A stretch of 64,000 nt of DNA from Nocardioides acrostichi (GTDB taxonomy: Bacteria > Actinomycetota > Actinomycetes > Propionibacteriales > Nocardioidaceae). The stretch covers positions 62,001 through 126,000 of the forward strand of contig NZ_JADIVZ010000007.1 in the NCBI RefSeq assembly GCF_015319165.1, read 5' to 3'. Position numbers and translations under genes: made by a program. The notes under the pieces are model-generated. The model saw only the letters and a program-made list of their open reading frames with translations. It had not been told where the DNA came from and made no database searches. How positions within the stretch are numbered: position 1 is the stretch's first letter; each line of letters starts with the position of its first letter. Positions 1 to 7,745 of the stretch are shown here, in pieces.

Positions 1-3
1 CTC

Positions 4-474
4 GTGTCGACCCACGGGTCGGGAATCGCTTCTGGACTGCTCGCGGGCGGGGCGGTGCTGCTGGTCGTCGCGACCAGCGTCGTCGGCCTCGGCTCCTGGG
101 GACTGTGGCTGGCAGCAGCACGCCGGGTCTCCGCGGTCACCGATGCGCCTCAGGCCGACATCCGCCGGATCCTGCGGGCGATCACCCTGGGCAGGGTCTC
201 GCGCCTGAGCCGTGAGCAGCAGGAGGTGGCGAGGAGGTGGGCTCCGGCGGCCGAGACGCAGCTGATGCTCCAACCCCTCGCCATCTCGCCACTGCTCGTC
301 TGGGTTCTCCTCAACGCGACCTCGAGACTCTTCGACCAGCCCGACACCTTCAACTTCGTGATGCTCGTCTTGGCGTGGGTGCTGTTGCCACTCGCGTGGC
401 TCCTGCTGGTGGTGCAGTGGCGACGAGTGCGGGCCTTCGCGCGCTCGACGACCGAATCGAGCCGGGACGCCTGA
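4..474 (+). CDS. small membrane protein, function unknown
   Basis: I do not recognise the family. The 156-residue product has a hydrophobic N-terminal segment at about residues 13-38 and two more near residues 88-106 and 115-138, with a charged cytoplasmic-looking loop between the first and second. It ends in a basic, Ser-rich tail. The GTG at position 4 is the first start inside the window, so the true start may lie upstream of it. The next gene runs on the opposite strand and converges on this one, so nothing in the neighbourhood suggests a role. Confidence 0.6.
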   Translation: MSTHGSGIASGLLAGGAVLLVVATSVVGLGSWGLWLAAARRVSAVTDAPQADIRRILRAITLGRVSRLSREQQEVARRWAPAAETQLMLQPLAISPLLVWVLLNATSRLFDQPDTFNFVMLVLAWVLLPLAWLLLVVQWRRVRAFARSTTESSRDA

Positions 475-599
475 CGCCGGTGACCATGACGCTCGAGGCC
501 TGAGCTAGCGGCGTCCGACCTCCAGTGTCGGCTCCACGCGCACGACCCTCGTCGGGGAGGCGCACTGAGCACGGCCGTGAACCGGGCGGGCGAGCCGGG

Positions 600-1604
600 T
601 CACGCGCGGCGACGTCGCAGCGCGGCACCCAGCAGTGCGACAGCGGCACCGAGCACGGCGTATCCCGCGACGAGCGCCACGCGTGGCGCCACACCGACCG
701 CGTCGAAGTAGACGATGCGCCGGATCGCCTCGGTACCCGCCCCGTTCGGGATCCACGGTCCGATGCCGCGCCAGAAGGCGGGCAGCAGAGGGGTCTGGTA
801 GGCGCCGCCGGCACTGGGGTTGCCGAGCACCACGAAGAGCAGGATCGTGACCCCGATGCCGATCGTGCCCAAGAGCACCTGGAGGGCCAAGGTGACGCAC
901 GAGGCGGCCAGCACGAGGAGGGCGCCGATGCCCGCGAGCGCCCAGAAGTGACCGGTGAGCGCGCCGAGCCAGGTGTCCACGACCAGGGCTCCGCCCAGCC
1001 CGCCGAGCAACGCGTGCGGCACGAGCAGCGCGAGCCTCGAGGCCACCTCCCGCACCCCGCGCGGGGTGCCGGTCATGACGCCGAGCGCCGCCGACATCAG
1101 GTAGCCGCCGACCAGCAGCCCGAGCACGAGGTAGAACCCGGTGAGGCCTCGGGCGTCGCCCGACTGGAGCGGCACGACATCGGTGGTGGTGTAGGTGCGC
1201 TGCTGCTGAGTCTCCACGCTGGTCGCGACCTGCTCGACGGCGGTCACCAGCGAGGATCCGCCGCCCGAGGCGATCAGCAGCTCATCGGTGCTGCCGTCGG
1301 CGTCGATCACCAGGGCCGCGACCAGGTGATCGTGCTCGATCAGCCGCACGGCCTCGGCCCGGCTCTTGACGGCGCGGGCCCCCAGCGGGTCGCCGTCGAG
1401 GGCGTCGGCCTGCGCCACCACCTCTTGGGCGGCCGCGGACGGCCCCACGACGCCGACCTGGAGGTCGTGCGCGGCCGGCGCATGGAACGCACCGACGTAG
1501 GAGGCGATGAATCCCAGCTGCAGCAACAGCACGGCCGCGACCAGGAGAACGGGCGCGAGAGGGCCGCGTCGACCTTTTTCGATACTATCGGTAGCGCTAC
1601 TCAT
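600..1604 (-). CDS. DUF3533/YhgE-Pip-like membrane protein, probable TetR-controlled export component
   Basis: The 334-residue protein has one membrane segment near residues 15-35, an extracytoplasmic domain of about 110 residues, and a C-terminal block of about five membrane segments. A GNPSAGG loop and an IGPWIPNGAG segment before the last helix are features I associate with the DUF3533/SNG1 and ABC-2-like membrane proteins. The reading frame stays open further upstream, but I chose the ATG at 1604. A TATTAT -10 (1612-1617) sits 7 bases ahead of it, and the divergent tetR gene occupies the upstream sequence. Divergence from a TetR regulator with operators over the promoter suggests drug- or lipid-inducible export. 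The substrate cannot be read from sequence. Confidence 0.75.
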   Translation of the reverse strand: MSSATDSIEKGRRGPLAPVLLVAAVLLLQLGFIASYVGAFHAPAAHDLQVGVVGPSAAAQEVVAQADALDGDPLGARAVKSRAEAVRLIEHDHLVAALVIDADGSTDELLIASGGGSSLVTAVEQVATSVETQQQRTYTTTDVVPLQSGDARGLTGFYLVLGLLVGGYLMSAALGVMTGTPRGVREVASRLALLVPHALLGGLGGALVVDTWLGALTGHFWALAGIGALLVLAASCVTLALQVLLGTIGIGVTILLFVVLGNPSAGGAYQTPLLPAFWRGIGPWIPNGAGTEAIRRIVYFDAVGVAPRVALVAGYAVLGAAVALLGAALRRRRA

Positions 1605-1620
1605 GGTTTCGATAATACGA
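1580..1620. promoter_or_regulatory. paired TetR operators over the divergent promoters
   Basis: Two copies of a short palindrome lie 30 bases apart. CGATA-C-TATCG at 1580-1590 is perfect; CGATA-A-TACGA at 1610-1620 is imperfect. Both are preceded by TTT or GTTT, so they also form a direct repeat. The first overlaps a possible -10 (TACTAT, 1583-1588) for tetR. The second overlaps the minus-strand TATTAT -10 of the membrane protein gene. Three-turn spacing and this overlap fit two TetR dimers repressing both directions. This is inferred from position and symmetry. Confidence 0.65.
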
Positions 1621-1656
1621 TGCGCAGCAACCGATGGGAAGGAGAGGTGCACCACG

Positions 1657-2220
1657 ATGTGTCCCCCGTCGTCGACCGGTGCGGTTCGCGGGCGGCCGCG
1701 CCGCGAGGGCGTCTCCGACGCCGTGGTGACCGCCCTGGTGCGACTGGTCGCCACCCACGGCTACGCCGGTACCAACCTCGACGCCGTGGCACGCACGGCC
1801 GGTGTCGCCAAGACCACGCTGTATCGACGCTGGCCCTCCAAGGGCGCCCTGGCCGTCGACGCGCTCGCGACGACCCTCGGCGCGCCGCCCGTCGGCGGAG
1901 TCGACGCCGCCGACGACATCCACCGTGCGGTCGACTGGCTCGCCCAACGGGTGCGCGATCTCGAAGTGCGCCGACTCCTCGTCGGCCTGGTGGCCGAGGC
2001 CGGAGTCGACGACGACGTGCGGCGCGCACTGCGCCGTCGACTGCGCGACCCGGTCGCCGAGCGACTGGTCGACCGCTGGGGCCTGGAGCCGGGCGAGGTC
2101 GACCTGGCCGTCGACCTGGTGGTCGGCACCCTGCTGCACCGGCTCGCCCTCAACGGCGAGATCACCGCCGAGGACGCCGAGAGGGTCACCCGCATCGTCA
2201 CGGGCCTGGTCGACCGCTGA
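1657..2220 (+). CDS. TetR/AcrR family transcriptional regulator
   Basis: The 187-residue protein has the TetR N-terminal DNA-binding domain at about residues 12-60. The helix-turn-helix runs through AVARTAGVAKTTLYRRW, followed by the usual PSKGAL stretch. The C-terminal half is the variable ligand-binding and dimerisation region. The ATG at 1657 is preceded by a good AAGGAGAGG ribosome site at 1639-1647; longer in-frame starts would run through the divergent promoter. It most likely represses the divergent membrane protein gene and itself through the paired palindromes at 1580-1620. The ligand is unknown. Confidence 0.88.
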   Translation: MCPPSSTGAVRGRPRREGVSDAVVTALVRLVATHGYAGTNLDAVARTAGVAKTTLYRRWPSKGALAVDALATTLGAPPVGGVDAADDIHRAVDWLAQRVRDLEVRRLLVGLVAEAGVDDDVRRALRRRLRDPVAERLVDRWGLEPGEVDLAVDLVVGTLLHRLALNGEITAEDAERVTRIVTGLVDR

Positions 2221-2317
2221 GTCCAGCGCACATCGCCAGGCGACGCGACCACCCCGGGCATCGACCATCGGCGCCGCGAGGTCGTAGCCCGCCGTGCCCA
2301 CGACGAACATCTCGCGC

Positions 2318-2345
2318 TAGGATCTAGTTGAATATCGAACTAGAT
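2318..2345 (+). promoter_or_regulatory. promoter with overlapping palindromic operator ahead of the VOC gene
   Basis: A TAGGAT -10 lies at 2318-2323. Immediately over its 3' edge is an inverted repeat with perfect 8-base arms, ATCTAGTT (2322-2329) and AACTAGAT (2338-2345), around the 8-base spacer GAATATCG. The palindrome would cover the transcription start. GGAG at 2346-2349 is then the ribosome site for the ATG at 2356. The shape resembles operators bound by MarR-type or similar dimeric repressors of aromatic-dioxygenase genes. No candidate regulator adjoins, so it may act in trans. Confidence 0.65.
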
Positions 2346-2355
2346 GGAGTGAGCC

Positions 2356-2871
2356 ATGTCTGTCCCCGCCGTACGCCTCAACCACGCAGTGCTCTTCGTC
2401 GCCGACCTCGAGCGGAGCCTGGCCTTCTACTCCGCCGCCTTCGACATGCAGGTCGTGGCCCGCGAGCCCCGGGCGAACGCCGCCTTCCTGCGGTTGCCGC
2501 TCTCGGGCAACCACCACGACCTCGGCCTCTTCGGCGTCGGCACGCAGCCGCCGCGGCCCCGCGGCGCGATCGGGCTCTACCACTTGGCCTGGCAGGTCGA
2601 CACCCTCGACGATCTCGATCGGGCCCGCGTCACCCTGGCCGAGCTCGGGGCTCTGACCGGCGAGTCGAGCCACGGCGCCACCAAGAGCGTCTACGCCGCG
2701 GACCCCGACGGCAACGAGTTCGAGGTCATGTGGATGCTGCCGCGCGAGGAGTGGGGAGCCTTCGAGAACTCCGCCCCCATCGAGCGGCTCGACCTCGCCG
2801 GGGATCTCGACCGGTGGTCGGGCGTCCGCACCGCGCACGAGCTCGATCGGGGAGCCCCCACGGGCGGCTGA
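2356..2871 (+). CDS. VOC/glyoxalase-superfamily protein, catechol-2,3-dioxygenase-like
   Basis: The 171-residue protein has two betaalphabetabetabeta modules typical of the vicinal oxygen chelate fold. The likely metal ligands are the His in LNHAV near residue 10, the His in YHLAW near residue 76 and the Glu in NEFEVMW near residue 122. Between them comes a DPDGN loop that is standard in this superfamily. This pattern fits ring-cleaving dioxygenases and related detoxification enzymes; the substrate is not evident. The start is fixed by GGAG ahead of ATG and by the palindromic operator upstream. The downstream kinase gene begins 21 bases later with its own -10, so the two need not be one transcript. 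Confidence 0.8.
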   Translation: MSVPAVRLNHAVLFVADLERSLAFYSAAFDMQVVAREPRANAAFLRLPLSGNHHDLGLFGVGTQPPRPRGAIGLYHLAWQVDTLDDLDRARVTLAELGALTGESSHGATKSVYAADPDGNEFEVMWMLPREEWGAFENSAPIERLDLAGDLDRWSGVRTAHELDRGAPTGG

Positions 2872-2880
2872 GCGCCCCAC

Positions 2881-2886
2881 TAGGTT
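2881..2886 (+). promoter_or_regulatory. leaderless -10 (TAGGTT) for the dihydroxyacetone kinase gene
   Basis: TAGGTT ends 6 bases before the ATG at 2893, and there is no ribosome site between them. This is the spacing expected for a transcript that begins at or next to the start codon, as seen before several other genes in this window. Confidence 0.5.
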
Positions 2887-2892
2887 CGCGGT

Positions 2893-4530
2893 ATGAGTAC
2901 CTCGCGCTTCTTCAACGATCCCCAGCACACCGTCGCCGAGATGCTCGACGCGCTCGCATCGTGCCGGCCGCTGCGTCGCAGCGACGGGGACGGCGTGCAG
3001 GCCGTCGTGGCGGAGAACCACGACCCGCGAAGGGTGGCGGTGGTCTCCGGCGGTGGATCCGGGCACGAGCCGGCGCATGCCGGCCTCGTCGGCGACGGCC
3101 TGCTCACGGCTGCGGTGTGCGGGGCGTTCTTCGCCTCTCCGTCCGTCGAGGCGGTGCTGGCGGTGATCCGCGAGGTCACCGGCACCGGCGGGTGTCTGCT
3201 GGTGGTGAAGAACTACACCGGCGACCGGCTCAACTTCGGGCTCGCCGCCGAGCGCGCCCGCGCCGAGGGGCTCGCCGTCGAGGTCGTGCTCGTGGCCGAC
3301 GACATCGCCCTGCCTGACAACCCGCAACCCCGTGGGCTCGCCGGCACCGTGCTCGTGCACAAGGTCGCCGGCGACCTCGCGCGCGCCGGCGCGCCGCTCT
3401 CCGAGGTCGCCACCGCGGCACGTGCGATCGCCGACGACGTCGCCACCCTCAGCCTCTCGCTCACCTCGGCCCTGCTGCCCGGGCAGAGCGAGGAGCGCCG
3501 CACGGCCGAGCTCGGGCTCGGCATCCACAACGAGCCCGGCGCCCGCGCCATCGACCCCGCCGGCGCACACGAGGCGATGAGCGAGGTGCTGGAGCCCCTC
3601 CTCGCCGTGGTCGACGAGCGTCATGGCCCCGAGACGCCCCTGGTCGCCCTGCTCAACGACACCGGCTCGTGCTCCACCCAGGAGCTCACCGTGCTCGCCG
3701 GGGAGCTGCTCACCGCCCTCGGTGACCGACTGCGCCTCCTCGTCGGTCCCGCGCCGCTCATGACGTCGGTCGACATGCACGGCTTCTCGGTGACCCTCGC
3801 TGTGTGGAGCGAAGAACGTGACGCCGCGCTGACCAGCCCGGTCGGCGTCCCGGACTGGCCGGCCGTCCAGCACCCTCGACCCATCACCACCTTCACTCCG
3901 CGGCCCGCCGACGAGCCCGAGTGGGGTACCGGTGAGCGCGACGACGCCGTCGCGGCCGCGCTGCGAGCCGGGGCCCAAGCCGTCGTGGACGCGCGCGCCG
4001 ACCTGGACGCCCTCGACGCGCGGGTCGGGGACGGCGACGCCGGCGCCACCCTCGAGGCCGGCGCCCGGGGCGTGCTCGAGGCGCTCGACGCCGACCGACT
4101 CTCCACCGGATCCCCCGACCGGCTGGCCACCGAGCTCGCGGCCGTCGTCGCGCGCACCATGGGTGGCTCGAGCGGCGTGGTCCTCTCGATCCTCGCCACC
4201 GCGACCGCCGCCCGTCTCGCGGACGACGCTCCTCTCGCCGACGCCCTGGCCGCCGGCATCGAGCGGGTGACCGAGCACGGTGGCGCCCACGTCGGCGACC
4301 GCACCCTGCTCGACGCCCTCGCCCCCGCCCGCCAAGCCCTCGCCGACGGTGGCGACGCCGTCGCCGCGGCCCGCGCGGGTCGCGAGGGCGCCGACACGAC
4401 CGCCTCGGTCACCCGCACCATCGCCGGCCGTTCGAGCTACCTGCGCCCGGAGGATCTCGACGGCGTGGTCGACCCCGGCGCCGAGGCCGTCGCCCGGTTC
4501 CTCGCGGGCTGGGCGGGCGCCGTCCACTGA
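2893..4530 (+). CDS. ATP-dependent dihydroxyacetone kinase, DhaK-DhaL fusion
   Basis: The 545-residue protein joins a DhaK domain (about 1-330) to a DhaL domain (about 350-545), the layout of single-chain kinases that phosphorylate dihydroxyacetone with ATP. The DhaK part shows GGGSGHEP at residues 53-60 and GIHNEPG near residue 213, which includes the His that binds dihydroxyacetone covalently in this family. The DhaL part shows VGDGDAG near residues 377-383 and GGSSG near 424, the ADP/Mg-binding elements. The chain is slightly shorter than the roughly 570-590 residues usual in yeast and Citrobacter enzymes. No glycerol dehydrogenase or phosphotransferase genes flank it, so it is probably a stand-alone ATP enzyme. 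Confidence 0.9.
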   Translation: MSTSRFFNDPQHTVAEMLDALASCRPLRRSDGDGVQAVVAENHDPRRVAVVSGGGSGHEPAHAGLVGDGLLTAAVCGAFFASPSVEAVLAVIREVTGTGGCLLVVKNYTGDRLNFGLAAERARAEGLAVEVVLVADDIALPDNPQPRGLAGTVLVHKVAGDLARAGAPLSEVATAARAIADDVATLSLSLTSALLPGQSEERRTAELGLGIHNEPGARAIDPAGAHEAMSEVLEPLLAVVDERHGPETPLVALLNDTGSCSTQELTVLAGELLTALGDRLRLLVGPAPLMTSVDMHGFSVTLAVWSEERDAALTSPVGVPDWPAVQHPRPITTFTPRPADEPEWGTGERDDAVAAALRAGAQAVVDARADLDALDARVGDGDAGATLEAGARGVLEALDADRLSTGSPDRLATELAAVVARTMGGSSGVVLSILATATAARLADDAPLADALAAGIERVTEHGGAHVGDRTLLDALAPARQALADGGDAVAAARAGREGADTTASVTRTIAGRSSYLRPEDLDGVVDPGAEAVARFLAGWAGAVH

Positions 4531-4562
4531 CCCGACGCACCGCCGTCCTCGCCGCGAGGGAG

Positions 4563-5948
4563 TCAGAGCACCTTGCCGGGGTTGAAGACGTCGAGGGGGT
4601 CGAGGGTGCGCTTGATCGCACGCTGCACCTCGATGGCGAGGGGGTCCAGCTCGCGGCGCATGCCGTCGCGCTTGAGCAGGCCGACCCCGTGCTCGCCGGT
4701 GACCGTGCCGCCCAGCTCGATGGCGGCGTCGAGGATCTCCTCGAATGCCTCTTGGGCGGCGGCGCGGGCGACGTCGTCGCCGGGCGGGGTGATGAGCAGC
4801 GGATGCAGGTTGCCGTCGCCGGCGTGCGCGATGGTGGCCATCGTGACCCCGTGCCGGGCGGCGATGTCCACGAGCCGGGCCAGCATGGTGGGCACGGTCG
4901 AGCGCGGCACGCAGACGTCCTCGGTGAGCACCGGGCCTAGCCGCTCCAAGGCCGGGTAGGCCAGCCGGCGGGCCGCGAACAGCGCCTCGGCCTCGTCGTC
5001 GTCGGTGGAGACCAGGGCGAACAGCGGGTCGCCGACGCCGAACGCGTCGACGACGGCCCGCGCCTCGTCGTCCCCACCCGCGCCCGGGGTGTCGACGCGG
5101 GCGAGGAGCAGCGCCTCGGCCTCCGCCTCGAGTCCGAGGTGCTTCCAGTCCTCGACCGCCTCGAGGCAGCGACGGTCGAGCAACTCGAGGGCCGAGGGGG
5201 TGAGGCCGCGCCGGGTCACCTCGGCCACCGCGGTGCCCGCGTCGACGAGGCTGGAGTACGCGCCGACGACCGTGCGCGGCAGCCCGCGCGGGGCCGGGCG
5301 CAGCCGCAGCGTGGCCTCGGTGACCACGCCGAGGGTGCCCTCGGAGCCCACCATCAGCGCCGTGAGGTCGTAGCCCGCCACGCCCTTCGCCGTCCGCCGC
5401 CCCAGCTCGACCACGCTGCCGTAGCCGGCGGGCCCGCCCATGACGGCGCGCAGGCCGAGCACGTAGTCGCGGGTGACGCCGTACTTCACGCAGCACAGCC
5501 CCCCGGCGTTGGTGGCGACGTTGCCGCCGATCGTCGACCACGGCGCGCTGGCCGGGTCGGGCGGGTACCAGAGGCCGTGCTCGGCGACGGCGGCCTTGAG
5601 GTCGTCGTTGACGACGCCGGGCTGCACCCGCGCCACCAGGTTGTCGACGTCGATCTCGGTCACCGCGTTCATCCGCGCGAGGTCGAGCACGAGGCAGCCC
5701 GCGACGGCGTTCGCGCCACCCGAGAGGCCCGTCCCGGCCCCGCGGGGCACCACCGGGACGCCGAGCTCGGCGCAGACGCCGACGGCGTACGCCACCTCGG
5801 CCTCGCTGCGCGCCCGCAGCGCCACGGCGGCGGGCTCGACCGGCGCCCACTCCGCCTCGTCGTGCGAGAGCGAGGCGACCACGTCGGGGTCGGTCACCAG
5901 CCGCTCCGCGGGGATCTCGCGGCCCAGCGCCTCCAGCAGGACGGTCAT
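4563..5948 (-). CDS. FAD-linked oxidase, GlcD/D-lactate dehydrogenase type
   Basis: The 461-residue protein has the vanillyl-alcohol-oxidase-type FAD-binding domain with PRGAGTGLSGG near residues 64-74. It also has the C-terminal signature motifs HAGDGNLHP near residue 371 and GEHGVGLLKR near 416. These mark the GlcD/D-lactate/2-hydroxyacid dehydrogenase family, which oxidises small 2-hydroxyacids and passes electrons to the respiratory chain. The ATG at 5948 has a TACGGT -10 six bases upstream (5955-5960). It converges on the dihydroxyacetone kinase gene. No GlcE or GlcF partner is present, so a stand-alone D-lactate or glycolate dehydrogenase is likely; the exact substrate is undetermined. 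Confidence 0.87.
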   Translation of the reverse strand: MTVLLEALGREIPAERLVTDPDVVASLSHDEAEWAPVEPAAVALRARSEAEVAYAVGVCAELGVPVVPRGAGTGLSGGANAVAGCLVLDLARMNAVTEIDVDNLVARVQPGVVNDDLKAAVAEHGLWYPPDPASAPWSTIGGNVATNAGGLCCVKYGVTRDYVLGLRAVMGGPAGYGSVVELGRRTAKGVAGYDLTALMVGSEGTLGVVTEATLRLRPAPRGLPRTVVGAYSSLVDAGTAVAEVTRRGLTPSALELLDRRCLEAVEDWKHLGLEAEAEALLLARVDTPGAGGDDEARAVVDAFGVGDPLFALVSTDDDEAEALFAARRLAYPALERLGPVLTEDVCVPRSTVPTMLARLVDIAARHGVTMATIAHAGDGNLHPLLITPPGDDVARAAAQEAFEEILDAAIELGGTVTGEHGVGLLKRDGMRRELDPLAIEVQRAIKRTLDPLDVFNPGKVL

Positions 5949-5954
5949 GTCGCC

Positions 5955-5960
5955 ACCGTA
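5955..5960 (-). promoter_or_regulatory. leaderless -10 (TACGGT) for the FAD oxidase gene
   Basis: On the minus strand TACGGT is followed by exactly six bases and then the ATG at 5948. No Shine-Dalgarno is visible. Confidence 0.4.
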
Positions 5961-5970
5961 CGGCCCCGCC

Positions 5971-6006
5971 CGCGAGCCGCGTGCGAACGCGGCCTTCCTG
6001 CGGCTG
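5971..6006 (+). pseudogene. 36-bp relic of a second VOC dioxygenase gene
   Basis: This stretch encodes REPRANAAFLRL, the same twelve residues as the VOC gene at 2461-2496. The nucleotide differences between the two copies fall at synonymous codon positions (Pro, Arg, Ala, Leu). Silent-only divergence is what a former protein-coding homologue leaves, not what chance gives. Similarity stops abruptly on both sides, and the relaxase stub begins at its right edge. I infer a scrap of a paralogous gene left at an island junction. Confidence 0.45.
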
Positions 6007-6255
6007 CTGGAGCCAGACCTGATAGTCGACGTCGAGTTCTGCAACGGTCGGGTGGTGCAGCGACGGCTTGCCCGTCGCGTGCTGCTTGTAGGTGCGGAAT
6101 CGGGAGCCGAGCCAGTAGCCGGGTGGGGCGCCTTCCTCGGCGTAAGAGCGCGTCAGCGGATCCCGCGGGAACCTGTCCCCGCCGCCCGCCGCGACCGTGC
6201 GCAGCAGGTAATCGACCCCCTGCCCGGCGCGCATCGACTTGATCGTGACGGTCAC
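6007..6255 (-). pseudogene. truncated MobF/TrwC-type relaxase, N-terminal stub
   Basis: From a GTG at 6255 (GGAGGTGG ribosome site just upstream) the frame reads VTVTIKSMRAGQGVDYLLRT, then DPLTRSY and GAPPGYWLGS. This is the start of MobF conjugative relaxases, including the Tyr of the YLLR segment and the PPG-WLG loop. Family resemblance then fades into RTYKQHATG, which looks like a later part of the domain brought close by an internal deletion. It ends near 6007 against a foreign fragment. Full relaxases of this class exceed 1000 residues, so no function is expected. It is evidence of a former conjugative or mobilisable element. Confidence 0.55.
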
Positions 6256-6339
6256 CGCGACCACCTCCATCCAGGAGGTAGGTGTGCGGGCGGGACCGGT
6301 TGGCGGGCGTCAACTCAGAGTGGACGGGCGGAGGTCTCG

Positions 6340-6497
6340 GCCTCGGTTGCAAGAAGCGTGAAGGGAAGGTGGGTCGGTGTGAGGAGAGAAGACAGCAGCA
6401 GGTGGAGGAGGAGGAAGAAGAAGGCGAAGAGCAATATGAGGACGGAATAGAGCAGGAAGGTGGCTGAAGTGTCGGTAGTGGACGGTGGAAGGGAAGA
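6340..6497 (+). other. purine-skewed, lower-GC leader tract
   Basis: About 150 bases are almost entirely A and G on the plus strand, with runs such as GGAGGAGGAGGAAGAAGAAG, in a window that is otherwise GC-rich and balanced. The tract has no convincing coding capacity and lies between the relaxase stub and the ATG at 6498. It may be the leader of that gene or leftover island DNA. Confidence 0.5.
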
Positions 6498-7739
6498 ATG
6501 ACGCGCGTGAGCACCCTGGCTGACGCCGTACTCCCGCTGATTCGCACGCGGTCCGACCTTCACCGGTACAGCGCCGCGAACGCGCACGGCCGAGACATGC
6601 ACGAGGCGATCGACATCCTTGAGGCCGCGATCCCCAGGACCGAGCCTGCAGAGGTCTACTCGGTCACGCACAAGGCGCTGGCGTCGTCGCTGAAGGTGAT
6701 CGCCCGGGCGGATGATTCCAGCGGCATCATCGGCGATGCCTGTCGTCGCCTACTAGAACTCCACCCCAGGGCGGCGGCCGCTGCCAAGACGCCGGTCGCG
6801 AAGCTGATCGACTGGATGATGAAGTTCCAGTTCGATGACGACGAGGTCGACTACTTCGAGCTCGACCCCGTTGCCTACGCGCCGGCCCTCGGCGATACCG
6901 GCATGAAGGCCTACCGCAAGCGCCTCGCCGAGGTCGAGGCGAGCCTCGGTCCCCGCCCATCGGAAGACGATCGATGGACGTCGGGGCACTCACATGAGTG
7001 GTTCACGCTGGACTGGAACGCCCAACGGCTGGCCGTCCTCGACCACGACATCGACGCCATCATCCGGACCCACGCGAAGGACCGGAAGGTCGCGGCCTGG
7101 CTGGAGGACACGGCCGAAGCCTTCGAGGAGATCGGCGAGATCGACCACGCCATCGACTGGGCCAAGCAAGCGACCGACTTCGACCGTGGGCACCAGTCGC
7201 TCAAGGCGGCGGACTACTGGTGCGGGCTGCTGGAGGCGCATCGGCCAGCCGAGGCGCTCAGCGCGCGGCTCTCGGTATTCCGCAAGTGGCCCTCGTCGAC
7301 CTCGGCGGCGCGGCTGCACAAGGCGGCGGGCAAGTCCTGGCCGGCCTATCGCGACGAGGTCGTGGCGACTCTCGCAGCGAGTCCGCGGGACGCGGTCCTG
7401 TTCGCACTGCTCACCTTGAAGGAGCCGGAGTTCGCGTGGAACCTTGCGCACTCGTTGGCGCTCGACAGCGACCACACCTGGAGCGAGCTGGTGAAGGCCT
7501 ACGAGAAGGTCGACCCGATCGCCACGCTCCCGATCCACCAGCGCCTCGTCGAAAACGAGTTGGTCGAGGCCGGCGCCCAGCACTACCGACTGGCAGCGCG
7601 GAAGCTGGCGAAGATGCGGAAGCTCAGCGCTGGGTCCGACAAGGCACCCGACGTCAACGCCCTCATCGCGGACCTGCGCGAGCTCCACCGGCGTCGTCCG
7701 CGCTTGCAGCAGGAGTTCGACCGCGCCGGACTTCCCTGA
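6498..7739 (+). CDS. helical-repeat protein resembling the C-terminal part of SWIM zinc-finger proteins (DUF6880-like)
   Basis: The 413-residue product is alpha-helical throughout with TPR-like spacing. It contains YGAANAHG-like (here YSAANAHG), ADDSSGIIGDACRRLL and a closing LQQEFDRAGLP. I associate these with the helical region of actinobacterial SWIM zinc-finger proteins (DUF6880). No Cys/His SWIM motif is present, so this is either a stand-alone relative or a version that has lost its zinc finger. The ATG at 6498 follows GGAAGGGAAG; the frame is closed by a TGA 24 bases upstream. It is the only apparently intact gene between the relaxase and integrase stubs, so it is probably island cargo. 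Biochemical function is unknown. Confidence 0.6.
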   Translation: MTRVSTLADAVLPLIRTRSDLHRYSAANAHGRDMHEAIDILEAAIPRTEPAEVYSVTHKALASSLKVIARADDSSGIIGDACRRLLELHPRAAAAAKTPVAKLIDWMMKFQFDDDEVDYFELDPVAYAPALGDTGMKAYRKRLAEVEASLGPRPSEDDRWTSGHSHEWFTLDWNAQRLAVLDHDIDAIIRTHAKDRKVAAWLEDTAEAFEEIGEIDHAIDWAKQATDFDRGHQSLKAADYWCGLLEAHRPAEALSARLSVFRKWPSSTSAARLHKAAGKSWPAYRDEVVATLAASPRDAVLFALLTLKEPEFAWNLAHSLALDSDHTWSELVKAYEKVDPIATLPIHQRLVENELVEAGAQHYRLAARKLAKMRKLSAGSDKAPDVNALIADLRELHRRRPRLQQEFDRAGLP

Positions 7740-7745
7740 GCAGCG

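Noticed and set aside
1507..1656. Longer N-terminus for the TetR regulator
   Set aside because: It would cross the divergent promoter and the coding start of the membrane protein; the ATG at 1657 has a good ribosome site.
2317..6270. A 1317-codon open frame on the minus strand
   Set aside because: It runs antisense through the dihydroxyacetone kinase and VOC genes and out of frame through the FAD oxidase, with Arg/Gly-rich shadow composition. Only its first 80 or so codons (relaxase stub) have protein-like content.
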